NCBI GenBank assembly: GCA_965218715.1
Contig: CBDCLY010000015.1
Span: 62,001-126,000 of the forward strand
Length of the DNA stretch: 64,000 bases
From: CBDCLY01 sp965218715
GTDB taxonomy: Bacteria; Bacteroidota; Bacteroidia; Flavobacteriales_E; Vicingaceae
Reading direction: 5' to 3'
In this document: piece after piece, positions 1-7,927 of the stretch
Position numbering within the stretch: position 1 is the stretch's first letter
How the letters are laid out: the number at the start of each line of letters is the position of its first letter
Translations under genes and position numbers: made by a program
The notes under the pieces: model-generated
What the model was told of the DNA's origin: nothing
What the model saw: only the letters and a program-made list of their open reading frames with translations
Database searches by the model: none

Positions 1-132
1 TACATTGATTTTACCAATGTATTCTCTACCCTATCGCTTGCAAACAATTACAACATCGCCATTGGCATGCAAAAAGGCACCGATTCTAGAGGAGCTGTTC
101 ATTTAGATAATGTTAAACTCATTCATTATTAA
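1..132 (+). CDS. C-terminal end of an unidentified protein (partial)
   Basis: An open frame runs from the first base to a TAA at 130-132 and encodes the last 43 residues of a protein that starts outside the window. The tail has alternating hydrophobic and polar residues and ends in VKLIHY, which suggests the last strand of a beta-rich, possibly secreted domain. Its stop overlaps the ATG of the next gene by one base (TAATG), so the two are probably co-transcribed. The family cannot be named from this fragment. Confidence 0.6.
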   Translation, partial: YIDFTNVFSTLSLANNYNIAIGMQKGTDSRGAVHLDNVKLIHY

Positions 133-1547
133 TGAAACCTCGATTACAAACATTTAAGTACATCTTATTTGATTTCCTTACTGCAGCAGTAGCTTGGGGA
201 TTGTTTTATCGGTTTAGAAAGGTCTATTTAGAACCCAATAAGTTTGGATATGAGATTCCTGTAGAATACAATGAGAAATTTTGGCTGAGTTTAGTTATTA
301 TCGCCAGCTCATGGGTAGTTCTTTATGCTGCTTCTGGTTTTTACAAATCAGTGTATCGTAAATCGAGGTTGAAAGAATTAGGTCAAACGATTACTGTTTC
401 TCTACTGGGTTGCACACTCTTGTTTTTTGTTTTCATTTTAGATGATGAAATCAATACGTACAAAGATTATTACCTCTCCTATTTATACATCCTGTCTTTT
501 CATTTCATTCTCACCTACTTTTTCCGGTTTATTTTAACCAGCAGAACGGTTTATCGCATACAGAATAGGGAAATAGGTTTCAATACCATTATTATAGGTT
601 CTAGTCAGAAGGCCTTGGATTTATTCCACGATATGGAAAAGGAAAAGAAGTCTTATGGAAATAAATTCATCGGCTTTGTACGTGTAAACCGCAAGGAGAA
701 ATACATGATAGAAGATCAACTTCCCTTTTTAGGAAAAGCCAAAGAATTGAAGGCCATCATTCAAAGAGAGCAAGTGGAAGAGGCCATCATTGCTATTGAA
801 TCTTCTGAGCATGAAAGTTTAGAGAACATTATTTCTGAACTGGAAGGCCTGAATGTGCTAATTAAAGTGATTCCAGACATGTATGATTTGATGTCGGGAT
901 CAGTAAGAATGACCTCCATATTTGGTGCACCATTAATTATTATTAATCGCGAGATCATGCCTGTTTGGCAGCAAACGATCAAACGAGTCATTGATATTCT
1001 TGCCGCCCTTTTTGCTTTAATTGTATTTAGTCCATTATACATTGTGGTGGCTTTGCTGGTAAAATTCACCTCCAATGGACCCATCATTTTTTCTCAGGAA
1101 CGAATTGGGATCCATGGAAAACCATTCATGATTCACAAGTATAGATCGATGTATACTGACGCTGAAAAAGCTGGCCCTGCTCTATCTTCTGAAAGAGACC
1201 CTAGAATTACCAATTTTGGTCGTTTCATGCGGAAAACAAGATTGGATGAAATCCCTCAATTTTACAATGTTTTAATCGGCGACATGTCATTGGTTGGCCC
1301 TAGACCTGAACGTCAGTTTTTCATCAATAAAATTGTTGAGAAAGCCTCTCACTACAATCACCTATTAAAAGTAAGACCAGGAATTACTTCATGGGGACAA
1401 GTAAAATACGGTTATGCAGAGAATGTTGATCAAATGGTTGAACGTTTAAAGTTTGACATCATTTACATTGAAAACATGTCCTTAATGGTAGATTTCAAGA
1501 TCTTGATTTATACCATCATGATCGTTTTAAAAGGTTCGGGTAAATAG
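132..1547 (+). CDS. Exopolysaccharide polyprenyl glycosylphosphotransferase (sugar transferase)
   Basis: A membrane enzyme that starts lipid-linked polysaccharide synthesis by moving a sugar-1-phosphate from a nucleotide sugar to undecaprenyl phosphate. The 471 residues are typical of the WcaJ/WbaP class: N-terminal membrane segments, a central Rossmann-like region (about 150-250), a hydrophobic stretch near 285-310, then the catalytic bacterial sugar transferase domain. That domain shows KRVIDI, QERIG, KYRSM, the acidic TRLDEIPQ and SLVGPRPE motifs. It follows the preceding partial gene with a one-base overlap. The sugar cannot be read from the sequence. It is separate from the other glycan genes of the window. 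Confidence 0.92.
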   Translation: MKPRLQTFKYILFDFLTAAVAWGLFYRFRKVYLEPNKFGYEIPVEYNEKFWLSLVIIASSWVVLYAASGFYKSVYRKSRLKELGQTITVSLLGCTLLFFVFILDDEINTYKDYYLSYLYILSFHFILTYFFRFILTSRTVYRIQNREIGFNTIIIGSSQKALDLFHDMEKEKKSYGNKFIGFVRVNRKEKYMIEDQLPFLGKAKELKAIIQREQVEEAIIAIESSEHESLENIISELEGLNVLIKVIPDMYDLMSGSVRMTSIFGAPLIIINREIMPVWQQTIKRVIDILAALFALIVFSPLYIVVALLVKFTSNGPIIFSQERIGIHGKPFMIHKYRSMYTDAEKAGPALSSERDPRITNFGRFMRKTRLDEIPQFYNVLIGDMSLVGPRPERQFFINKIVEKASHYNHLLKVRPGITSWGQVKYGYAENVDQMVERLKFDIIYIENMSLMVDFKILIYTIMIVLKGSGK

Positions 1548-1570
1548 TTTTTTATTCCTCTGCCCTTTCC

Positions 1571-1578
1571 TATTTTTG
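1571..1578 (+). promoter_or_regulatory. Bacteroidota -7 promoter box (TATTTTTG)
   Basis: TATTTTTG matches TAnnTTTG and lies 18 bases before the ATG at 1596. No clear TTTG element is seen at the expected -33 distance. It would give a short leader for the dehydrogenase gene. Confidence 0.45.
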
Positions 1579-1595
1579 ACAGTCAAATAAAGAAT

Positions 1596-2483
1596 ATGAA
1601 AAAAGTAGCAGTTATTGGTGCAGGTACCATGGGAAATGGGATAGCACACACCTTCGCACAATATGGATTTGAGGTTTCATTAATCGACATTTCTGCCCCT
1701 TCACTTGAAAAGGCGATGCAAACCATCGATAAGAATTTAAGCCGATTAGTGAGTAAAGAGAGAATCTCTGAAGCTGACAAAACAGCTACTTTAGATCGCT
1801 TGAACACTTTTACCGACATGAAATCTGGTCTTGCTGGAATTGATCTTGTGGTAGAAGCAGCTACAGAAAATATGGATCTGAAACTCTCTATTTTCAAACA
1901 AATGGATGAGATCTGTGAACCACATGTCATTCTAGCTTCCAATACTTCTTCCATTTCTATAACTAAGATTGCAGCAGTTACCAGTCGTCCTAGCCAAGTA
2001 ATTGGGATGCATTTTATGAATCCAGTTCCAATCATGAAATTGGTTGAAATCATCCGTGGTTATGCCACCAGCGATGAAGTAACTCAACTAATCATGGATC
2101 TTTCTAAGGAACTGAAGAAGATTCCTGTAGAAGTTAATGATTACCCTGGTTTTGTTGCCAACAGAATTCTAATGCCAATGATCAATGAGGCCATATATAC
2201 GCTTTTTGAAGGAGTTGCTGGTGTTGAGGAAATTGATACGGTAATGAAATTGGGAATGGCTCATCCTATGGGTCCGTTGCAATTGGCTGATTTCATTGGA
2301 TTAGATGTTTGTCTTTCAATTTTAGAAGTCTTGCATGAAGGTTTTGGCAACCCGAAATATGCCCCATGTCCACTTTTGGTAAATATGGTTGCTGCCTCTA
2401 AATTGGGCATCAAATCTGGTGAAGGTTTCTATTCTCACACACACGGTACCAAGGAATTAATCGTAGCGGATAATTTTAAATAA
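1596..2483 (+). CDS. 3-hydroxybutyryl-CoA (3-hydroxyacyl-CoA) dehydrogenase
   Basis: NAD-dependent oxidation of 3-hydroxyacyl-CoA to 3-oxoacyl-CoA, as in fatty-acid oxidation or butyrate-type metabolism. The 295-residue length is typical of the stand-alone enzyme (Hbd/PaaH type). The N-terminal Rossmann fold shows VIGAGTMGNGIA. The centre has ASNTSS and the catalytic His region GMHFMNPVP, followed by the ligand region NDYPGFVANRI and the C-terminal helical domain (LGMAHPMGPLQLADFIGLD). It stands alone with its own promoter-like box upstream and converges on the DUF4294 gene. Substrate chain length is not decidable here. Confidence 0.93.
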   Translation: MKKVAVIGAGTMGNGIAHTFAQYGFEVSLIDISAPSLEKAMQTIDKNLSRLVSKERISEADKTATLDRLNTFTDMKSGLAGIDLVVEAATENMDLKLSIFKQMDEICEPHVILASNTSSISITKIAAVTSRPSQVIGMHFMNPVPIMKLVEIIRGYATSDEVTQLIMDLSKELKKIPVEVNDYPGFVANRILMPMINEAIYTLFEGVAGVEEIDTVMKLGMAHPMGPLQLADFIGLDVCLSILEVLHEGFGNPKYAPCPLLVNMVAASKLGIKSGEGFYSHTHGTKELIVADNFK

Positions 2484-2486
2484 GCT

Positions 2487-3113
2487 TTACTTCCTTTCCC
2501 GTTTTTCGTAAGCAATCTCACCTCTTTCAATTTGTTGGACAAGTTCTTCTATGAGGTAATCGTCGCCATTGGGATCATATTCCAATTTCAAATTGCTACC
2601 AAACAACCTTGCTAAAGATTGCCAAACAAAAGCAGAAAACCCGCCTCGCAATTGTTTGATTAAATCATAGGAGGTATTTCCTGTTTGCCGATCAATAAGT
2701 TTCACCAAAATGATTCCCTGCATGATGGTTAATTTCTTTAGTTCACCGGAAAATTCTTCCTTCAATTGAACTTCCACTTTCTTTAAATAACGTTTTCTTC
2801 TTGCTTCGTTTTTTATCTGACTCAATGTATCATCAAAAAACTCTAACATTTCGCCAGCCACTTCTGCATAGGGGTACACCTTTACTACGTATCGTTTTAA
2901 ACGGCCATACCTTCTCTTCTCTCGTTTCGATTTAAACTGTCGAGGTCCGTAGATTGGAATGGTTTCCATGTGAAAAATTGGAATGGTATCTCCGTTTCGG
3001 ATGCTGGTACCCAAGACATAATTGCTATCAACGGGCTCTTGCGCAAAAAGAGAACATGAAATCAATAGGCAAACAAAAAATAATCGCAAAGGCATCTTTA
3101 TCATTCTGGACAT
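2487..3113 (-). CDS. DUF4294 family exported protein
   Basis: A conserved Bacteroidota protein of unknown function. The N-terminus has a signal peptide (core PLRLFFVCLLISCSLFAQ), then a basic region (KSKREKRRYGRLKRYVVKVYPYA) and a largely helical domain with YDLIKQLRGGFSAFVWQ and LKLEYDP, which I recognise as DUF4294. The length of 208 residues fits the family. Internal ATGs at codons 4 and 7 are alternative starts, and codon 7 would give a tighter signal peptide. It is divergent from the threonylcarbamoyl synthase gene. The role is unknown; a periplasmic or envelope location is inferred. Confidence 0.8.
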   Translation of the reverse strand: MSRMIKMPLRLFFVCLLISCSLFAQEPVDSNYVLGTSIRNGDTIPIFHMETIPIYGPRQFKSKREKRRYGRLKRYVVKVYPYAEVAGEMLEFFDDTLSQIKNEARRKRYLKKVEVQLKEEFSGELKKLTIMQGIILVKLIDRQTGNTSYDLIKQLRGGFSAFVWQSLARLFGSNLKLEYDPNGDDYLIEELVQQIERGEIAYEKRERK

Positions 3114-3152
3114 ATAAAATTAAGAAATCCAAGCCTTACCAATTCCCTTCCT

Positions 3153-3160
3153 TAATTTTG
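3153..3160 (+). promoter_or_regulatory. -7 promoter box (TAATTTTG) very close to the start codon
   Basis: TAATTTTG fits TAnnTTTG exactly and ends four bases before the ATG at 3165. Transcription would start at or within a few bases of the start codon, giving a leaderless or nearly leaderless message. No clear -33 TTTG is seen. Confidence 0.5.
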
Positions 3161-3164
3161 TTGC

Positions 3165-3734
3165 ATGGAGAAAAAAGACCTGATCAGAAAATGCATAGAA
3201 ATATTAAAAGATGGTGGAGTAATCTTATGCCCGACCGATAGCATTTGGGGCCTTTCGTGTGATGCAACAAATAATACAGCTGTTGAAAAGATACTCCAGA
3301 TTAAAGAAAGAGATCCTAGCAAGAGCTTTATCGTGTTGGTTACTACTGATGCGATGATCAACAACTCCATAAAAGAAATTCCAGAGGTGGCTTGGGACAT
3401 TCTCGACTTAGCGACAGAACCAACAAGTTTAATCATGCAAGCTACGAATTACCTTGCCCCACGTGTGGTTCATGAAAATGGTACTGTGGCCATTCGGAAA
3501 GTAAATGAAGGTTTTATTTATGAACTTTTGCAAGCCTATCGTAAACCAATGGTGTCTACTTCGGCTAACATCAGTGGAAAAAAAACACCATTCAATAGAG
3601 AAAATGTAGCAGAAGAATTAATTGCTCAATTGGATTTTGAGGTGCCTAAAAAATGGGGAGAAAAAATGAGCGGAAAGCCTTCAAAAATCATCAAAATTGA
3701 GCTGAATGGATCAGTTGAAATAATTCGAGCTTAA
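3165..3734 (+). CDS. L-threonylcarbamoyladenylate synthase (Sua5/YrdC family)
   Basis: It makes threonylcarbamoyl-AMP for the t6A37 modification of ANN-decoding tRNAs. The 189 residues cover a single YrdC domain with the nucleotide-binding start GGVILCPTDSIWGLSCDA, a KERDPSKSF segment and the characteristic STSANISG near residue 133. There is no C-terminal Sua5 domain, so it is the short TsaC-like form. It precedes the CCA-adding enzyme and MiaA, which makes a tRNA-maturation neighbourhood. A second YrdC-fold gene at 38976 lacks the SAN motif, so this copy is the better candidate for the t6A enzyme. Confidence 0.88.
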   Translation: MEKKDLIRKCIEILKDGGVILCPTDSIWGLSCDATNNTAVEKILQIKERDPSKSFIVLVTTDAMINNSIKEIPEVAWDILDLATEPTSLIMQATNYLAPRVVHENGTVAIRKVNEGFIYELLQAYRKPMVSTSANISGKKTPFNRENVAEELIAQLDFEVPKKWGEKMSGKPSKIIKIELNGSVEIIRA

Positions 3735-3745
3735 TCGAATTAATG

Positions 3746-3753
3746 TAAATTTG
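3746..3753 (+). promoter_or_regulatory. -7 promoter box (TAAATTTG) very close to the start codon
   Basis: TAAATTTG lies in the 23-bp gap after the synthase gene and ends four bases before the ATG at 3758. It would allow the CCA-adding enzyme operon to be transcribed separately with almost no leader. Confidence 0.5.
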
Positions 3754-3757
3754 CAGC

Positions 3758-5185
3758 ATGCAAAAATTCCCTCCACAATTGGGTCATAAAATATTTAAGG
3801 CAATTGCTGAAGCAGCTAAGCAGCTAGACGTTTCTGCCTATGTAATTGGTGGCTTTGTTCGTGACATACAATTGGAGCGGTCTAGTAAAGACATCGATAT
3901 CGTTTGCATTGGAGATGGGATTCAATTGGCAAAGAAAGTTTCAGCACTATTAGGGACAACCAGTAAAGTGAGCATCTTTAAAAATTTTGGAACGGCTCAG
4001 TTTGTCTATCAAGCCTGGGAAGTAGAATTTGTGGGTGCCCGAAAAGAATCTTACAATAGAGATTCAAGAAATCCGGTGGTTGAAGAGGGGAGTTTACAAG
4101 ACGATCAGAACCGAAGAGATTTTAGTATCAATGCAATGGCTTATTCTTTAAACAATGAAAGCTTTGGAGAAATGTTAGATCCATTTAATGGAATGGAAGA
4201 TTTAGGAAAAGGAATCATTCGAACTCCTCTCTCCCCTAGTGAAACTTTTTCTGATGATCCATTAAGAATGATGAGGGCAATTCGTTTTGCTAGTCAGTTG
4301 AATTTTGAAATTGAAGACTCCACTAAAGAAGCTCTGAGCCTTGAAAAGGATAGGATCAATATCATTTCAAAAGAAAGAATAAGTGATGAATTGAATAAAA
4401 TCATTTTATCACCCAAGCCAAGTGTTGGATTCAAATTGCTTTTTAATTGCGGTTTATTGGAAATTATTTTTCCTGAAATGGCAAATTTATATGGGGTTGA
4501 AACAAAAAATGGCTTGAGTCATAAAGACAACTTCTATCATACGCTTACTGTTTTGGATAATATTTCGGAAAAAACAGATGATCTTTGGTTAAGGTGGGCT
4601 GCAATTTTACACGACATTGCAAAACCTGCAACTAAACGATTTGAGCCCAAGCATGGTTGGACATTTCACGGTCATGAGGACCGAGGTGCAAGAATGGTGA
4701 CTGGAATCTTTAAGCGATTAAAACTGCCATTGGACCATCAAATGAAATATGTGGAAAAATTGGTTCGCCTTCATTTGAGGCCAATCGCATTGGTCAAAGA
4801 AACGGTCACTGATTCAGCCATCCGTAGACTTTTGTTTGAGGCAGGTGAAGACATTGATGATTTAATGAAATTGTGCCATGCCGATATCACTACCAAGAAT
4901 TCTAAGCGTCAAAGGCGCTATCAGCAGAATTTTTTACTAGTAGAAGAAAAATTAAAAGAAGTTGAGGCCAAAGATCAATTGAGAAATTGGCAACCTCCAA
5001 TTGGTGGTGAAGAAATAATGGAAATGTTTGACCTAAAACCTTCTAAGCTAGTAGGAATGCTTAAAACAAGCATACGAGAAGCCATTTTGGAAGGAGAAAT
5101 TCAGAACAATCCAGAAGAAGTTAAAGACTATTTAATTCAAATTGCCAAGTCGCACGGATTGGAAGCAAAACCCATACACTTATGA
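3758..5185 (+). CDS. cca: CCA tRNA nucleotidyltransferase with HD domain
   Basis: Adds or repairs the 3' CCA of tRNAs. The N-terminal class II nucleotidyltransferase head shows VIGGFVRD and DIDIVC (metal-binding aspartates) and RRDFSINAMAY. The middle has the tRNA-binding helical part (DPLRMMRAIRFASQL), and a C-terminal HD hydrolase domain has ILHDIAKP. The 475 residues match the HD-containing bacterial type. The tRNA-His gene in this window has no encoded CCA, so such an enzyme is needed. Its stop overlaps the next ATG by four bases (ATGA). Strict CCA versus poly(A) specificity cannot be assigned with certainty. Confidence 0.93.
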   Translation: MQKFPPQLGHKIFKAIAEAAKQLDVSAYVIGGFVRDIQLERSSKDIDIVCIGDGIQLAKKVSALLGTTSKVSIFKNFGTAQFVYQAWEVEFVGARKESYNRDSRNPVVEEGSLQDDQNRRDFSINAMAYSLNNESFGEMLDPFNGMEDLGKGIIRTPLSPSETFSDDPLRMMRAIRFASQLNFEIEDSTKEALSLEKDRINIISKERISDELNKIILSPKPSVGFKLLFNCGLLEIIFPEMANLYGVETKNGLSHKDNFYHTLTVLDNISEKTDDLWLRWAAILHDIAKPATKRFEPKHGWTFHGHEDRGARMVTGIFKRLKLPLDHQMKYVEKLVRLHLRPIALVKETVTDSAIRRLLFEAGEDIDDLMKLCHADITTKNSKRQRRYQQNFLLVEEKLKEVEAKDQLRNWQPPIGGEEIMEMFDLKPSKLVGMLKTSIREAILEGEIQNNPEEVKDYLIQIAKSHGLEAKPIHL

Positions 5186-5727
5186 GCATTCTAAAATTAA
5201 AGGTACTTTACCTTAGCGATCAGCCCATTTTTAAAGATTTTGAAATTGGAATAGATAATAGTTTAGAAGCATTTCATTCCGCAATTGTAGATTCTTTCGG
5301 ATTTGACGGCAGTCAAATGGCCTCATTTTATGAATTGGATGATTTGTTGAATAGCACTTCTGAAATTGCCCTCACTGATTTAGGAATTGAGAAAGATGCC
5401 AAAACGATGAGTGAAGTTGTATTGGGAGATGTTATAATACAGGCCGAAGATCAATTGGAATACACTTACGATTACCTAATGGAATTTAAATTCCACATTG
5501 AGTGCCTCTCAGTTGTGGAAGGAGATGCCAGTCTTTCAGCCAAGGTAGTTGGTGAATTGGGAACAATTGAATTCCAGCAAAAAGAACAATTGGATGGTTC
5601 AAATGCAGAAGGTATTTTGATGGACGCAATTCTTGGCGATGAATTTAGCGATGATTTGGATGAGGAAGATGATTATTTAGAATCGGATCAATTTGAATCA
5701 TTAGACGACTACGAAGAATTTTTATAG
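5182..5727 (+). CDS. pRiA4b ORF-3-like (IS1096 TnpR-like fold) acidic protein
   Basis: A 181-residue protein of the family named after plasmid pRiA4b ORF-3. That name does not mean it is mobile: this copy sits inside a tRNA-processing operon, overlapping cca by four bases and ending one base before miaA. The N-terminal two thirds carry the domain (YDYLMEFKFHIECL). The C-terminus is very acidic (DEEDDYLESDQFESLDDYEEF). The molecular role is unknown. Co-transcription with cca and miaA is clear from the spacing; a part in tRNA metabolism would only be inference. Confidence 0.78.
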   Translation: MSILKLKVLYLSDQPIFKDFEIGIDNSLEAFHSAIVDSFGFDGSQMASFYELDDLLNSTSEIALTDLGIEKDAKTMSEVVLGDVIIQAEDQLEYTYDYLMEFKFHIECLSVVEGDASLSAKVVGELGTIEFQQKEQLDGSNAEGILMDAILGDEFSDDLDEEDDYLESDQFESLDDYEEFL

Positions 5728-5728
5728 G

Positions 5729-6655
5729 GTGAAGCAAAAAACGCTATTGGTGGTCTGTGGACCTACTGCAGTTGGGAAAACCTCCCTGGCAATTGCTTTA
5801 GCAAAAGAGTTTAATGCTCCAATATTTTCCTCTGATTCTAGGCAGTTTTATCATGAGATGTCAATTGGAACTGCAAAACCCAAGCAGGATGAATTGATGG
5901 AAGCCACCCACCATTTCATTGGACATAAATCCATCCATGAACCTTATGATGTCAGTGACTTTGAAGCCGAATTAATTCCTCAATTGGATAAGTACTTTGA
6001 AGAAAAAAACCTCGCTATCCTCTGTGGAGGTTCAGGCTTATACATAGATGCCATTTGCATAGGCTTGGACAAAGGACTGCCGAGTAAAGATCATCACTTA
6101 AGAAAAGAATTAAATGAAATTCTGGAAACCAAGGGTCTAAAAGCGATCCAAGAAGTTTTAAATGACTTAGACCCAGAAGCGCTAGAAACAATTGATGCTC
6201 AAAACCACAAACGAATCATGCGGGCGATAGAATTGGTTAAATTAAGTGGTAAACCCCTGTCAGAAAATAGAACAGGAAAAGGTAAATCGCGTTCTTTTAA
6301 TTGTTTATTCATTGGATTAGAGATGCCTAGGCCTCAATTGTATGAAAGAATTAACCAGCGCGTCGACAAAATGATGGAAGAGGGCCTAGAAAGTGAAGCT
6401 AAAAGCCTATTGAGCTTTGAAGGGCAGAATGCATTAAAAACTGTCGGTTACAAAGAATTGTTTAATTATTTCAAAGGAGAATGGAGTTTAGATTTTGCTA
6501 TTGAAAAAATAAAAGTAAACAGTAGGCGATACGCGAAGCGTCAATTAACATGGTTTAAGAAAAATGAGGCCATACATTGGTTTAAACCAACTGAAAGTTT
6601 AGAAGTAATAGCGTATATTCGCAAGAGCATAGAAAAAGATGGCGAACCGAATTGA
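5729..6655 (+). CDS. miaA: tRNA dimethylallyltransferase
   Basis: Transfers a dimethylallyl group to A37 of tRNAs that read UNN codons. The sequence has the P-loop GPTAVGKTS at residues 11-19, the DSRQFY substrate motif, GGSGLYIDA, and the C-terminal basic part SRRYAKRQLTWF. At 308 residues it is standard length. Translation begins at a GTG (5729-5731) one base after the stop of the preceding gene; the P-loop lies too close to this point for a later start to be likely. The 3' end overlaps the next gene by 17 bases. Confidence 0.95.
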   Translation: MKQKTLLVVCGPTAVGKTSLAIALAKEFNAPIFSSDSRQFYHEMSIGTAKPKQDELMEATHHFIGHKSIHEPYDVSDFEAELIPQLDKYFEEKNLAILCGGSGLYIDAICIGLDKGLPSKDHHLRKELNEILETKGLKAIQEVLNDLDPEALETIDAQNHKRIMRAIELVKLSGKPLSENRTGKGKSRSFNCLFIGLEMPRPQLYERINQRVDKMMEEGLESEAKSLLSFEGQNALKTVGYKELFNYFKGEWSLDFAIEKIKVNSRRYAKRQLTWFKKNEAIHWFKPTESLEVIAYIRKSIEKDGEPN

Positions 6656-6959
6656 TGAAATAAAAAAAATGCTTAAAACTGATCCTAGTGACAGTTTTCT
6701 GACCTATGCACTCGCCTTAGAGCATGAAAAGACAGGTGAAATCAAAAAAGCCATCGAGTTGATTGAAGGCCTCACTCAAAACGACCCCAATTACCTTGGC
6801 GCCTATTACAAGCTAGGACAGTTGTATGAATCTTTAGACAAGTTGAATAAAGCCAGATCCATCTATTCTTTCGGGATTAAACTTGCCGACGAGAAAAAGG
6901 ACAATAAAGCAAAAGGTGAACTTGAAGAGGCTTTGTGGCTGATTGAAGAAGAATATTAG
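6639..6959 (+). CDS. Small tetratricopeptide-repeat protein
   Basis: A 106-residue soluble protein made almost wholly of helical TPR-like repeats (SFLTYALALEHEKTGE, NYLGAYYKLGQLYESL, ARSIYSFGIKLA). TPRs mediate protein-protein contacts. It starts inside the 3' end of miaA (17-bp overlap), so translation is probably coupled and it is the last gene of this tRNA-processing operon. No catalytic residues are seen and the partner is unknown. Confidence 0.8.
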   Translation: MANRIDEIKKMLKTDPSDSFLTYALALEHEKTGEIKKAIELIEGLTQNDPNYLGAYYKLGQLYESLDKLNKARSIYSFGIKLADEKKDNKAKGELEEALWLIEEEY

Positions 6960-6993
6960 TCTTCTCTCTTTTAATTATTGAAAAAATGTAAAA

Positions 6994-7015
6994 TTTGGCC
7001 AATATTTTGGCTAAA
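6994..7015. repeat. Inverted repeat downstream of the TPR gene
   Basis: Nine-base arms (TTTGGCCAA and TTGGCTAAA, one G-U pair) enclose a TATT loop. There is no T tract on the + side, so it is not a canonical terminator for the miaA operon. It may still be a transcript-end hairpin or an operator for the small RNA promoter just downstream. Confidence 0.4.
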
Positions 7016-7042
7016 AAATACACTCATTCCAAAAAATGTTTT

Positions 7043-7050
7043 TACTTTTG
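7043..7050 (+). promoter_or_regulatory. -7 promoter box (TACTTTTG) of a candidate small RNA
   Basis: TACTTTTG matches TAnnTTTG and is identical to the box in front of the SRP RNA gene at 38137. No convincing -33 TTTG is seen at 18-20 bp. Start of transcription would be near 7055. Confidence 0.5.
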
Positions 7051-7054
7051 TGGC

Positions 7055-7132
7055 AGATCAAAATAGGTGATATTTTGGTTTGGTTTGGTTGGAGCCCGTT
7101 ACCCTCTCTCGAGGTGTGACGGGCTTTTTTTT
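7055..7132 (+). ncRNA. Candidate small RNA, about 75-80 nt
   Basis: This stretch has no reading frame of note but is framed like an independent RNA gene. A -7 box identical to that of SRP RNA lies just upstream, then comes a GU-rich, weakly structured segment with a TTTGG repeat (7073-7092), then a strong intrinsic terminator. The upstream gene ends at 6959 and the downstream gene is on the other strand and ends at 7131. The 5' end is inferred from the promoter box and may be off by several bases. I cannot place it in a known RNA family from memory. Confidence 0.45.
7093..7132 (+). terminator. Strong intrinsic terminator
   Basis: The arm 7093-7102 (AGCCCGTTAC) pairs with 7116-7125 (one G-U). 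An inner CCTC/GAGG stem closes a TCTC loop, with one bulged T at 7115. Eight T residues follow at 7125-7132. The T tract reaches into the stop codon of the convergent gene on the other strand. Confidence 0.85.
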
Positions 7133-7895
7133 AGTTCCCTCTCAAATCCACTTTAAATGCAAAACCAATGGTGACGTTGATTGCTCTGTAGTCAATTGGT
7201 TGATCTAGACCGCCAAAATTATCTACAGATCCATTAGGATTTGTTAATCGAATATTTGTTTCCAATTCATGATCTGCAACCACGTATCTACCTTCTCCAA
7301 AGAAAACGGTATTGGGAGAAACATTTAAGCTAAATCCAGCTCCTAAACTATAGGCAAACACTCTACTCCTTTGAAATGTTTGTAAGGTACTTGCTGATTG
7401 CTTGCTAGAGAAATTCATTCCAGTCAGTTTAATTGAAGGCATGTTCAACCAGCTTAATCCCATCTCAGGGTTAAAGAAAAATTTGACATCCTCTCCAGCG
7501 CTTAAGTGAATACCAAACATCAAGTTTTTATTATCATATCTACCATTAGATTCAGCTTCCCATATCAATCCAGGTAAATTGCTATATATCACATTTTCAA
7601 ATGCCACTACATCTAATTTATGACTCGCCCCATAATAATCAATCGTAAACCCAAGTCCTTGAGTTGCTGGAACGATGAGTTGAACTCCAGCACTTATGCC
7701 AGTTTTGGCAAATCCTGCCTTAGGCTCTGCGAAAGAGGTACTTTTAAAATCTCCCTGAGGGAGTGATGCTCCAAATCGCAATGCAATGTGAGCCCGCATA
7801 TCTTGTTTGTTGTTGTTTTGACTAAAATTGTCATCCACTTGGCACATTGCACTTAGGGCGATGAGGGTAAGTAGAACTGAAAATATAGATTTCAT
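7131..7895 (-). CDS. Outer-membrane beta-barrel protein
   Basis: A 254-residue protein with a clear signal peptide (MKSIFSVLLTLIALSAMC) and then alternating beta-strand-like segments rich in glycine and aromatic residues (FGASLPQGDF, GFTIDYYGAS, YSLGAGFSLNV, INVTIGFAFKV). It ends in a hydrophobic strand near the C-terminus. This suits an OmpA/OprF-like or porin-family small barrel of Bacteroidota. No plug, TonB box or peptidoglycan-binding domain is visible. Ligand and role are unknown. It probably forms its own short unit with the next gene upstream on this strand. Confidence 0.7.
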   Translation of the reverse strand: MKSIFSVLLTLIALSAMCQVDDNFSQNNNKQDMRAHIALRFGASLPQGDFKSTSFAEPKAGFAKTGISAGVQLIVPATQGLGFTIDYYGASHKLDVVAFENVIYSNLPGLIWEAESNGRYDNKNLMFGIHLSAGEDVKFFFNPEMGLSWLNMPSIKLTGMNFSSKQSASTLQTFQRSRVFAYSLGAGFSLNVSPNTVFFGEGRYVVADHELETNIRLTNPNGSVDNFGGLDQPIDYRAINVTIGFAFKVDLRGN

Positions 7896-7927
7896 TCTTT
7901 TAATTTTATTGAATTCTGATGTTTTCC

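Noticed and set aside
1583..2053. A 156-codon open frame on the minus strand inside the dehydrogenase gene
   Set aside because: It lies wholly within a well-supported gene, has no recognisable motif and its composition is that of an antisense shadow.
5182..5727. Insertion sequence passenger gene
   Set aside because: Although the family is named after IS1096/plasmid ORFs, there is no transposase or terminal inverted repeat and the gene is in a tight operon.
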